The position numbers and the translations under genes were made by a program. The notes under the pieces were generated by a model. It was not told where the DNA came from, did no database searches, and was given only the letters and a program-made list of their open reading frames with translations. 6,939 nt of DNA from Streptomyces katrae (GTDB lineage Bacteria; Actinomycetota; Actinomycetes; Streptomycetales; Streptomycetaceae): the NCBI RefSeq assembly GCF_000966975.1, contig NZ_JZWV01000423.1, positions 1-6,939 on the forward strand, written 5' to 3'. Of the stretch, positions 1-6,623 are shown piece by piece (position 1 is the stretch's first letter; each line of letters opens with the position of its first letter).

Positions 1-3
1 CGC

Positions 4-990
4 ATGCACCGCGTCGCGATCGTCGCCCAGCCCGGTATCCGCGCCTTCGACCTCGCCGTCATCACGGAGGTCTGGGGGCCCGACCGCAGCCGCAGTGGGG
101 TGCCACCGTTCGAGCTGCGCCGCTGCGCCCTGGAGCCCGGGCCCATCGCCCTGCCCGGCGGACTCACCCTCGCCCCCGACCGGGGTCTGGACTGGCTCGA
201 CGAGGCCGATCTGGTCGTCGTGCCGGCGCTGGCCGAGCCCTCCGACCCGACGCCCGAGCCGGTGCTGGCCGCCCTGCGGCGGGTGCACGCCCGGGGCGTG
301 CCGGTGGCGGCGCTGTGCGCGGGGGCGTTCGTCCTCGCCGAGGCGGGACTGCTGGACGGACGGCGCGCGGTGACGCACTGGTGGCTGGCCCCGCAGCTGG
401 CCGCCCGGTACCCGGCGGTGCTCGTGGAGGAGGCCCCGCTGTTCGTGGAGGACGACGGGCTGTGGACCTCCGCCGGGGTCGCCTCGGGCATCGACCTGTG
501 CCTGCACCTGGTGCGCGAGGCCCACGGTGCGGAGGCCGCCGCGGCCGTCGCCCGGTCGATGGTGACGGGCCCGTTCCGCACCGGGGACCACGCCCAGTAC
601 CTGGACCGGCCCACCCCGGCCGCCGACCGGACCGCCGAGGCGCTGGCCGCCGTACGCCAGCAGGCCCTGCGCCGGCTGCACGAGCCGCTGGACGTGGCCA
701 CCCTGGCGCGCTGGGCGGGGATGTCCCCGCGCTCCTTCGCCCGGCACTTCGCGGCGTCCACCGGCACCACGCCCCACCGATGGCTGCTCAGCCGGCGGCT
801 GGACGAGGCCCGCAAGCTGCTGGAGCGCACCGACCACCCGGTGCCCGAGGTGGCCCGGCGGGCGGGGTTCGCCAGCGAGGTCAGCTTCCGCCAGCACTTC
901 GGGGCGGCCTTCGGACGCAGCCCTCGCGCGTACCGCACGGCGGCGGCCAACGCTCCCATAGCCGGCGACAGTGTTAGAAATGGCTCATGA
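4..990 (+). CDS. GlxA family transcriptional regulator (DJ-1/PfpI-like domain plus AraC-type HTH)
   Basis: Predicted cytoplasmic DNA-binding regulator of 328 residues. Residues 1 to about 185 form a DJ-1/PfpI-like (class I glutamine amidotransferase-like) domain, with the nucleophile-elbow motif AALCAGAFVLA (Cys105), the following GLLDGRRAVTHW (His125) and TSAGVASGIDL at 155-165. Residues about 215-315 are an AraC/XylS domain with two helix-turn-helix units, near 229-255 and 278-303, ending in the usual F-GRSP-AYR signature. In this family the N-terminal domain is generally taken to sense a small molecule and not to act as an enzyme; the ligand here is unknown. It is shorter than AdpA (about 400 residues), so I do not call it AdpA. 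The start matches the family's usual N-terminus, but only three bases lie upstream, so no ribosome site can be judged and a slightly longer protein is possible. The stop overlaps the next start as ATGA. Codons 319-328 contain six AT-ending rare codons. Confidence 0.93.
   Translation: MHRVAIVAQPGIRAFDLAVITEVWGPDRSRSGVPPFELRRCALEPGPIALPGGLTLAPDRGLDWLDEADLVVVPALAEPSDPTPEPVLAALRRVHARGVPVAALCAGAFVLAEAGLLDGRRAVTHWWLAPQLAARYPAVLVEEAPLFVEDDGLWTSAGVASGIDLCLHLVREAHGAEAAAAVARSMVTGPFRTGDHAQYLDRPTPAADRTAEALAAVRQQALRRLHEPLDVATLARWAGMSPRSFARHFAASTGTTPHRWLLSRRLDEARKLLERTDHPVPEVARRAGFASEVSFRQHFGAAFGRSPRAYRTAAANAPIAGDSVRNGS
957..986 (+). promoter_or_regulatory. AT-rich island with extended -10-like element before the SpoIIE/ATPase gene
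   Basis: This stretch at the end of the regulator gene is strikingly AT-rich for the window. It holds TGTTAGAAA at 972-980, which resembles an extended -10 element (TGnTANNNT-like, though the last base is A and not T). A transcription start about seven bases further on would fall on the ATG at 987, giving a leaderless message. Leaderless messages are common in Streptomyces. The only Shine-Dalgarno-like element is a weak AGAAA at 976-980. No convincing -35 hexamer was seen. This is inference from composition and position only. Confidence 0.3.
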
Positions 991-3800
991 CCGGACGTTC
1001 GGGTCGGCACAGGGAGACGCGGCCGGCGAGCCTGCTCGCGCGCCTCTCCCTGGCCCGGGACAGTCTCGCCGGTCAGGTCTTCTCCCTCCAGGCGCTCATC
1101 GTCCTGCTGCTGATCACGGCCGCCGCCGTGGCCCTGGTCTTCCAGGCCCGCTACGACAGCGAGAAGGATGCCCGCAACCGCTCGCTGGCCGCCGCCGAGG
1201 CCTTCGCCCACGGCCCCGGCCTGCCCGCCGCCCTGGCCGCCCCGAACCCCACGGCCGAGCTCCAGCCGCTGGCCGACGGCGCCCGCAAGGCCTCGAACCT
1301 CGACTTCATCGCCGTCCTGAGCACCAACGGCGTCCGCTACACCGATGCCCGGCCCGACCTGATCGGCAAGCGCGCCAGCGGCGACTTCGGCAGGGCGCTC
1401 GCCGGCGAGCCCTTCACCGAGGTGTTCCGGGGCGCGCCCAGCGACGCGGTCCGCGCGGTGGTCCCCGTACGGGACGCGCAGGGCAGGGTGGTCGGGCTGG
1501 TGTCCACCGGCATAGAGATCGAGAACGTCGGCCATGTGGTCGAGGGTCAGCTCCCGCTGCTGATCGGCGCCGCCGCGGGCGCCCTGCTGCTGGGCACCGC
1601 CGGGGCCGCCCTGGTCAGCGGGCGGCTGCGGCGCCAGACCCGGGGCCTGGGCGCCGCCGAGCTGGCCCGGATGAACGAGCACCACGAGGCGGTGCTGCAC
1701 GCCGTCCGCGAGGGGGTGCTGATCGTCGGCGCCGACCACCGGCTGCTGCTCGCCAACGACGAGGCCCGCCGGCTGCTGGACCTGCCGCCCGACGCCGAAC
1801 AGCGGCACGTCGGCGAGCTGGGCCTCGATCCGCGCACCGCGGAGCTGCTGCTGTCCGGGCGGGTCGCGACGGACGAGGTCCACCTGGCGGGCGACCGGCT
1901 CCTGGCCGTCAACGTGCGGCCCACCCCGCCCTCCGCCGGACGGCCGTCGGGCAGCGTGATGACCCTGCGCGACACCACCGAGCTCGCCGCGCTCTCCGGC
2001 CGCGCCGAGGTGGCCAGGGAGCGGCTCCAGCTGCTGTACGACGCGGGGGTGCGGATCGGCACCACCCTGGACGTGGCGCGCACGGCGGAGGAGCTGTCGG
2101 AGGTGGCCGTGCCGCGGTTCGCCGACTTCGTCACCGTCGAGCTGCTGGAGCCGGTGCTGCGCGGGGACGAGCCCTCGCCGGTGGCGGGGATGCACACCCG
2201 GATGCGCCGGGCGGCGATGACGGGGGTGCGCACCGACCAGCCGCTCCAGCCGGTCGGGGACACCATCGTCTTCGCGGTGCCCACGGCCCCGATGGCGGCG
2301 GCCCTGGACGCCGGGCAGGCCGTGCTCGCCGCCGACCTGCAGGCCGCGATGGGCTGGCGGGCGGCCGACCCCGCGGGCACCCGCATGGCCCTGGAGTACG
2401 GGTTCCACTCGCTGATCTCCGTACCGCTCCAGGCTCGGGGCGTGGTGCTGGGCATGGCGAACTTCTGGCGGGCGGCGAACACCCCGGAGGCCTTCGACGA
2501 GGAGGACCTGTCCTTCGCGGAGGAGCTGGGGGCGCGTGCGGCGGTCTCCATCGACAACGCCCGCCGCTTCACCCGGGAGCACGCCACCGCGGTGACCCTC
2601 CAGCGCAGCCTGCTGCCCCGGGTGCTGCCCGACCTGAGCGCGGTGGAGACCGCGTTCCGCTATCTGCCGGCGAAGGCCGGGGTGGGCGGGGACTGGTTCG
2701 ACGTGATCCCGCTGCCGGGGGCGCGGGTGGCGCTGGTGGTGGGCGACGTGGTGGGGCACGGGGTGCACGCGGCGGCGACGATGGGCCGGCTGCGCACGGC
2801 CGTGCACAACTTCTCGACGCTGGACATGCCGCCCGATGAGCTGCTGGGGCACCTGGACGAGCTGATCGACCGGATCGACCAGCTGGAGAGCGGCGAACCG
2901 GGCGCCGTCGAAGGGCCCGGCGAGGGGCTGGGCGGGGGCGCGGGCGAGGGGGCGGAGGAGCCGGCCGGGATCACGGGTGCCACCTGCCTGTACGCGGTCT
3001 ACGACCCGGTGTCGGGGCACTGCGTGATGGCCAGCGCCGGCCATCCGGGGCCCGCCCTGGTCCACCCCGACGGGCGTGTGGAGTTCCCCGAGCTGCCCAC
3101 CGGGCTGCCGCTCGGGGTGGGCGGGATGCCCTTCGAGACGACGGGGCTGGCGCTGCCGGAGGGCAGCCGGCTGGTGCTGTTCACGGACGGGCTGCTGGAG
3201 GACCGCGACCGGGACTTCGACGCCGGGCTGGAGCTGCTGGGCCGGACCCTGGCCCGGCCGGGCCGCAGCCCCGAGCAGGCCTGCGGGGACGTCCTCGCCG
3301 CGATGCTGTTCCCGGCGCCGAGCGACGACATCGCGCTGCTGATCGCCGAGACCCGGCGGCTGGACCCGCGGCGGATCGCGGAGTGGGACGTGCCCGACGA
3401 CCCGGCGGCCGTGTCCCGGGTGCGCCGCGCGGCGGCCGGGCAGCTGGAGGCGTGGGGGCTGGAGGAGCTCTCGTTCACGGCCGAGCTGGTCCTCAGCGAG
3501 CTGATCACCAACGCGATCCGGTACGGGAACGAGCCGATCCGGGTACGGCTGCTGCACGACCGGAACCTGATCTGCGAGGTGTGGGACGGCAGCAGCACCT
3601 CCCCGCACCTGCGGTACGCGGCCACCACGGACGAGGGCGGCCGCGGGCTGTTCCTCGTCGCGCAGTACGCGGAACGGTGGGGCACCCGCTACACGGAGCG
3701 GGGCAAGGTCATCTGGGCGGAGCTGTCGCGTACGGCGGGCGCGGAGCCGCTGCTGCCGCCCGGCCTCGACCTGGACTCGCTGGAGGACCTGGCCTGGTGA
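987..3800 (+). CDS. Membrane-anchored sensor SpoIIE-family PP2C phosphatase with C-terminal RsbW-like ATPase domain
   Basis: Protein of 937 residues. Two membrane segments (about 33-53 and 189-210) enclose an extracytoplasmic sCACHE domain like that of DcuS/CitA kinases (54-188; R117, R156). Then follow a PAS domain (about 232-335), a GAF domain (about 350-525), and a SpoIIE/PP2C phosphatase domain (about 555-787) with GGDWFDV (D569, D572), GDVVGHG (D587), SAGHPGPAL, FTDGLLE (D734) and SDDIALL (D780, D781). A HATPase_c_2 domain (about 795-915) carries the N box SELITNAIRYG (E838, N842), WDGSS (D867) and DEGGRGLFLV. Metal and nucleotide motifs look intact. The family controls phosphorylation of STAS anti-anti-sigma proteins; fused ATPase and phosphatase would give opposing activities. 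Substrates are not in the window. Residues 632-662 are a Gly/Glu-rich insert absent from the neighbouring paralogue. The ATG overlaps the regulator's stop, suggesting coupled translation; the ribosome site is weak. Confidence 0.95.
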   Translation: MTGRSGRHRETRPASLLARLSLARDSLAGQVFSLQALIVLLLITAAAVALVFQARYDSEKDARNRSLAAAEAFAHGPGLPAALAAPNPTAELQPLADGARKASNLDFIAVLSTNGVRYTDARPDLIGKRASGDFGRALAGEPFTEVFRGAPSDAVRAVVPVRDAQGRVVGLVSTGIEIENVGHVVEGQLPLLIGAAAGALLLGTAGAALVSGRLRRQTRGLGAAELARMNEHHEAVLHAVREGVLIVGADHRLLLANDEARRLLDLPPDAEQRHVGELGLDPRTAELLLSGRVATDEVHLAGDRLLAVNVRPTPPSAGRPSGSVMTLRDTTELAALSGRAEVARERLQLLYDAGVRIGTTLDVARTAEELSEVAVPRFADFVTVELLEPVLRGDEPSPVAGMHTRMRRAAMTGVRTDQPLQPVGDTIVFAVPTAPMAAALDAGQAVLAADLQAAMGWRAADPAGTRMALEYGFHSLISVPLQARGVVLGMANFWRAANTPEAFDEEDLSFAEELGARAAVSIDNARRFTREHATAVTLQRSLLPRVLPDLSAVETAFRYLPAKAGVGGDWFDVIPLPGARVALVVGDVVGHGVHAAATMGRLRTAVHNFSTLDMPPDELLGHLDELIDRIDQLESGEPGAVEGPGEGLGGGAGEGAEEPAGITGATCLYAVYDPVSGHCVMASAGHPGPALVHPDGRVEFPELPTGLPLGVGGMPFETTGLALPEGSRLVLFTDGLLEDRDRDFDAGLELLGRTLARPGRSPEQACGDVLAAMLFPAPSDDIALLIAETRRLDPRRIAEWDVPDDPAAVSRVRRAAAGQLEAWGLEELSFTAELVLSELITNAIRYGNEPIRVRLLHDRNLICEVWDGSSTSPHLRYAATTDEGGRGLFLVAQYAERWGTRYTERGKVIWAELSRTAGAEPLLPPGLDLDSLEDLAW

Positions 3801-3837
3801 TCCTCGCGGCACCCCTCAGGCGGTGGTGCGGGCCAGG
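3788..3837. terminator. Candidate bidirectional hairpin spanning both convergent stop codons
   Basis: CCTGGCC at 3788-3794 is perfectly inverted as GGCCAGG at 3831-3837, with a shorter inner pair GCACC (3809-3813) and GGTGC (3825-3829). The structure straddles the TGA of each convergent phosphatase gene and uses the last codons of both. There is no T-tract, as is usual for actinobacterial terminators, and the loop between the outer arms is long, so function is uncertain. Confidence 0.3.
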
Positions 3838-5879
3838 AGGATGGCCACGTCGTCCTGCGGGGCGGTCGGGAGCAGCCGGGTCAGGACGCCCTCGCACAGC
3901 TCCTCCAGCGGCCGGGCGGGCTGCCGCAGGGCGCGGGCGAGGCGGTCCATGCCCTCGTCGAGGTCCCGGTCGCGGGCCTCGATCAGGCCGTCGGTGTAGA
4001 GCGCGAGGAGGCTGCCGGGGGGCAGCGGGACCGTTTCGGTGCGGAAGGCGCGGCCTCCGGTGCCGAGGGGGGTGCCGGGCTGTCCCTCGAGGAAGGCGAC
4101 CGTGCCGTCGGCGGTGACCACGGCGGGCGGCGGGTGTCCGGCGCGGGCGATAACGCAGCAGCCGGTGGCCGCGTCGTGGACGGCGTAGACGCAGGTGGCC
4201 ATCTCGTCCTCGCCGAGGTCGGAGACGACCGCGTCCAGGGAGCGGAGCATCCGCGCGGGCGGCACGTCGTGCCGGGCGAGGGTGCGCACGGCGGTGCGCA
4301 GCTGTCCCATGACGGCCGCGGCGTGGATGCCGTGGCCCATGACGTCGCCGATGACCAGGCCGGTGCGGCCGCGGGGCAGCTGGATGACGTCGTACCAGTC
4401 GCCGCCGACGTCGTGGTCGCTGGCCGGCAGGTAGCGGCCGGTGAGCTGGAGGCCGGGGACGTCGGGGAGGGCGTTGTTGGTGAGGCTGCGCTGGAGGGTG
4501 AGGGCGGCGTGCCGCTGGGTGGTGTACATCCGGGCGTTGTCGATGTTGAGGGCGGCCCGGGCCACGAGTTCGTCGATGAGGACGCAGTCCTGGGCGTCGA
4601 AGGGCTCGCGGCTGCGCAGCCGGGTCACGGCGACGGCGCCGAGCACCTTGCCGCGGGCGACGAGCGGGACCATGCGGGCCGAGCCGAGGGTGGCGAGGTA
4701 GGCGCGCAGGGCGTCGGCGCGGGGGTCGGTGATCAGGGCGGGGACGTCGGAGGCGTACAGGTTCATGGGGACGCCCTCGGCGATGACCCGTTCGTAGACG
4801 GACCCGGCGGGGATCTTGAGGGTCTGGCCGGGGGCCAGGCGGGAGGTGGGTGCGGTGGGGTCGGGGAAGGTGGCGGCGAGGCGGCGCATGACCTGGTGGG
4901 TGGCGGCCGGGGCCCCGTGGGTCTCGTCGGGGTCGAGGACGGCTTCGAGGACCTGCACGTCGGCGGAGTCGGCGAGCTGCGGCACCAGCAGGTCGACGAT
5001 CTCCTGGGCGGTGCGGCCCAGGTCGAGGGTGGTGCCGATGCGGGTGCCGGCCTCGGCGAGGAGGGCGAAGCGGGTGCGGGCGCGTTCGGCCTCCAGCTGG
5101 GCGCGCTGGCCCTCGGTGATGTCGATGAGGGAGGCGATCAGGCCGAGGGTGCGGCCGCTGCCGTCGAGGAGGGGGGCGTAGGAGCAGGACCAGGTGTGGT
5201 CGTGGCCGGGGTCGGCGGGCGTGCGGCCGGTGCGGCGGACGTCGAGGACGGCGGTGCCCCGTTCGAGCACCTGCCGCATGGTGGCCTCCAGGGCGGCTGC
5301 GTTGACCCCGGGGACCACCTCGGTGAGGCGCCGGCCCAGGTGGTCGGCGGCGGGGACGCCGTTCATCCGGGCGAGGGCGTCGTTGACGCGCAGGAAGCGC
5401 AGGTCGGGGCCGAGGGTGGCGAGCCCGATGGGGGACTGGGTGAACAGGCTCTGGAGGGCGGCGAGGGAGTCCCGCATGCTCAGGACCTGGGAGGTTTCGA
5501 CGGCGATGAGCATGGCGCCGCTGCGGCCCAGGGGGTCGGCGGCGGGCACGATCCACATCTCCATGGCGACCTGGTGGCCGTCGCGGTGGCGGACGGGGAG
5601 GGTGCCGACGACGGTTTCGCCGGCCTGGACGCGGCGGGTCAGGTCGTCGGCGAGTCCGCGGTTGGCCTCGGGGACGAGGACGGCGGTGCCGGGGCGGCCG
5701 AGGATGTCCTCGGGGCGGTGTCCCAGGAGTTCCTGGGCGGCCAGGGACCACTCCACGACGCGCCCGTCCGCGTCCTCGCGCCACAGGGCGATCGGCAGCA
5801 GTTCGCGCAGGACGCCCGCGTATCCGACGGCCGCTTCCGGCGGGTCGGGCACCCTGCTCGCCGACTGGTACGTGTCCAA
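3816..5879 (-). CDS. PAS-PAS-GAF SpoIIE-family PP2C phosphatase (RsbU-like)
   Basis: Soluble protein of 687 residues with no membrane segment or signal peptide. Domains in order: PAS (about 20-130), PAS (about 140-256), a short helical linker, GAF (about 270-450) and a SpoIIE/PP2C phosphatase (about 475-684). The phosphatase shows GGDWYDV (D494, D497), GDVMGHG (D512), RAGHPPPAV, YTDGLIE (D630) and QDDVAIL (D676, D677), so metal-binding motifs are present. Expected role: dephosphorylating a phospho-STAS anti-anti-sigma protein in response to cytoplasmic signals; partner unknown. It stops after the phosphatase domain and lacks the RsbW-like ATPase of its convergent neighbour. The two proteins share a clearly similar GAF start (IGTTLD, then R-TA-E) and phosphatase, so they are paralogues. 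The start is TTG, chosen because GGTGAGG lies eight bases upstream and the PAS domain follows closely; GTG at codon 10 is an alternative. A possible operator lies upstream. Confidence 0.94.
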   Translation of the reverse strand: MDTYQSASRVPDPPEAAVGYAGVLRELLPIALWREDADGRVVEWSLAAQELLGHRPEDILGRPGTAVLVPEANRGLADDLTRRVQAGETVVGTLPVRHRDGHQVAMEMWIVPAADPLGRSGAMLIAVETSQVLSMRDSLAALQSLFTQSPIGLATLGPDLRFLRVNDALARMNGVPAADHLGRRLTEVVPGVNAAALEATMRQVLERGTAVLDVRRTGRTPADPGHDHTWSCSYAPLLDGSGRTLGLIASLIDITEGQRAQLEAERARTRFALLAEAGTRIGTTLDLGRTAQEIVDLLVPQLADSADVQVLEAVLDPDETHGAPAATHQVMRRLAATFPDPTAPTSRLAPGQTLKIPAGSVYERVIAEGVPMNLYASDVPALITDPRADALRAYLATLGSARMVPLVARGKVLGAVAVTRLRSREPFDAQDCVLIDELVARAALNIDNARMYTTQRHAALTLQRSLTNNALPDVPGLQLTGRYLPASDHDVGGDWYDVIQLPRGRTGLVIGDVMGHGIHAAAVMGQLRTAVRTLARHDVPPARMLRSLDAVVSDLGEDEMATCVYAVHDAATGCCVIARAGHPPPAVVTADGTVAFLEGQPGTPLGTGGRAFRTETVPLPPGSLLALYTDGLIEARDRDLDEGMDRLARALRQPARPLEELCEGVLTRLLPTAPQDDVAILLARTTA

Positions 5880-5887
5880 TGCACCGA

Positions 5888-5894
5888 CCTCACC
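5888..5894 (-). promoter_or_regulatory. Ribosome binding site supporting the TTG start
   Basis: On the minus strand GGTGAGG ends eight bases before the TTG at 5879-5877. This is a good Shine-Dalgarno match with suitable spacing, and it favours TTG over the in-frame GTG nine codons further in. Confidence 0.6.
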
Positions 5895-5903
5895 CCGAGG
5901 GGT

Positions 5904-5926
5904 CCGATTCGTACCGATTCACCCTA
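5904..5926 (-). promoter_or_regulatory. Putative operator (10-bp-period direct repeat) next to a -10-like element
   Basis: Read on the plus strand, CCGATTC occurs at 5904-5910 and again at 5914-5920, exactly one helical turn apart. On the minus strand it directly follows TAGGGT (5926-5921), which fits TANNNT. A start near 5914 would place the repeat over the transcription start of the phosphatase gene, a usual position for a repressor site. No good -35 hexamer was found. The repeat is read directly; the function is inferred. Confidence 0.35.
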
Positions 5927-5969
5927 TCCGAGGGCTCGGGGTGGGGCGCTGCGGCGGGGGCGGAACGGC

Positions 5970-5991
5970 GGGGGCGCGGAGGCGCGCCCCC
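5970..5991 (-). terminator. GC hairpin downstream of the DUF3574 gene (distal)
   Basis: A perfect 9-bp stem (5970-5978 with 5983-5991, GGGGGCGCG and CGCGCCCCC) closes a four-base loop. It lies about 50 bases past the DUF3574 stop and upstream of the phosphatase promoter region. It has no T-tract. With the next hairpin it probably forms a tandem terminator. Confidence 0.5.
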
Positions 5992-6000
5992 GGGCGCCCG

Positions 6001-6024
6001 GCGGCGGGGCCGCTCCCCCGCCGC
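6001..6024 (-). terminator. GC hairpin downstream of the DUF3574 gene (proximal)
   Basis: A perfect 9-bp stem (6001-6009 GCGGCGGGG with 6016-6024 CCCCGCCGC) closes a six-base loop, 19 bases past the DUF3574 stop. CCGCGG also occurs twice here, at 6021-6026 and 6035-6040, so other foldings are possible. There is no T-tract; the call rests on stem quality and position. Confidence 0.5.
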
Positions 6025-6043
6025 GGGCTGCCCGCCGCGGATG

Positions 6044-6532
6044 TCAGAAGTCGACCTGGGCGCGGACGTCGGCCCGGCCCACGGACTCCAGCTCCCAGGT
6101 CTTGCAGTACAGCTTCCGGATGTACTCGATGTCGGCGTTGCGGGCGGCGGCCTCGCGCACCGGGTACATCACGGTGAGCTCGTACGATCTCTCGCTGTTG
6201 ATGTCGCCCTCCTTGTCGCGCCACTGGCCGCGCCCCTCCTGGAGGGTCAGCCCGGAGGGGAAGCGGGGGGTGATGACCTCGGCGAGGAACTTGTTGAACT
6301 CCGCCTCGGTGATCGGCGGGTTCCCGTTGTGCCGGCCCGTGCCGAAGTAGAGGTGCGTGGAGACGTACGGGCTGCCCAGCTGCTCGGCTGCGGGCTGTGC
6401 GGCCGGCGCGGCGGCGGCGGAGGCGGTGGGCGTGCCGAAGGCGGCCTGCGACACCGGACCGCCGAAGGCGAAGAGCAGGGCCGCCGCGGCGAGCAGGCCG
6501 GCTGCGGGCGTCGAGATCCTTGGGGAGCGCAT
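6044..6532 (-). CDS. Exported DUF3574 domain protein
   Basis: Protein of 162 residues. The N-terminus is a Sec-type signal peptide: basic residues R2 and R5, a hydrophobic stretch about 10-24, and possible cleavage after SQA (28-30) or within the Ala-rich TASA region (37-40). An Ala/Pro-rich linker runs to about residue 52. Residues about 55-162 match the DUF3574 pattern as I know it: STHLYFGTGR near the start, ITEAEFNKFLAEVITPRFP in the middle, then SYELTVMYP, and ESVGRADVRAQVDF at the very end. The family has no established function, and I see no catalytic motif. Cys143 (in LYCKTW) is the only cysteine; there is no lipobox, so a freely secreted protein is more likely than a lipoprotein. The ATG is preceded by only a weak GGA seven bases upstream. 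Two GC hairpins follow the stop, so it is probably transcribed on its own or with the upstream partial gene, and separately from the phosphatase. Confidence 0.88.
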   Translation of the reverse strand: MRSPRISTPAAGLLAAAALLFAFGGPVSQAAFGTPTASAAAAPAAQPAAEQLGSPYVSTHLYFGTGRHNGNPPITEAEFNKFLAEVITPRFPSGLTLQEGRGQWRDKEGDINSERSYELTVMYPVREAAARNADIEYIRKLYCKTWELESVGRADVRAQVDF

Positions 6533-6588
6533 GTGGTCGTCCGATCCGTTGAGTGGGTGTGTGTCCGTGTCGCGCGTCGTGGGGCGGG

Positions 6589-6608
6589 CCGGCGGTCCGT
6601 CCCGCCGG
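6589..6608 (-). terminator. Possible terminator hairpin after the truncated gene
   Basis: CCGGCGG (6589-6595) pairs with CCGCCGG (6602-6608) around a six-base loop, 15 bases past the stop of the partial gene. The whole 91-bp spacer (6533-6623) is GC-rich, so competing stems exist. The promoter-proximal half of the spacer is instead a GT-rich run (about 6553-6570), and no clear promoter for the DUF3574 gene was found. Confidence 0.35.
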
Positions 6609-6623
6609 GGCGGCCGGGGCCGG

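Noticed and set aside
1547..2587. Minus-strand open frame of 346 codons inside the membrane phosphatase gene
   Set aside because: The Ser/Arg-rich composition and lack of any domain fit an antisense shadow of the GAF-coding region.
971..2839. Plus-strand open frame of 622 codons starting at GTG 971, overlapping the membrane phosphatase gene
   Set aside because: It is an Arg/Gly/Ala/Pro-rich shadow frame without recognisable motifs, while the 987 frame has continuous domain signatures.
3709..5784. Long minus-strand open frame of 691 codons overlapping the same phosphatase in another frame
   Set aside because: The product is an Arg/Pro/His-rich repeat-like sequence typical of a shifted frame in GC-rich DNA; the other frame carries clear PAS, GAF and phosphatase motifs.
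4134..6350. Long plus-strand open frame of 738 codons opposite the PAS-PAS-GAF phosphatase and part of the DUF3574 gene
   Set aside because: Its translation is a Gly/Val/Asp/Ala-rich low-complexity sequence with no domain. It runs antisense through two well-supported genes and their intergenic hairpins, as expected from GC-rich codon bias.
6553..6585. GT/CG alternating run as a possible Z-DNA or phase-variable repeat
   Set aside because: The alternation is broken several times and no unit repeats perfectly more than a few times, so it is unlikely to be a slippage tract.
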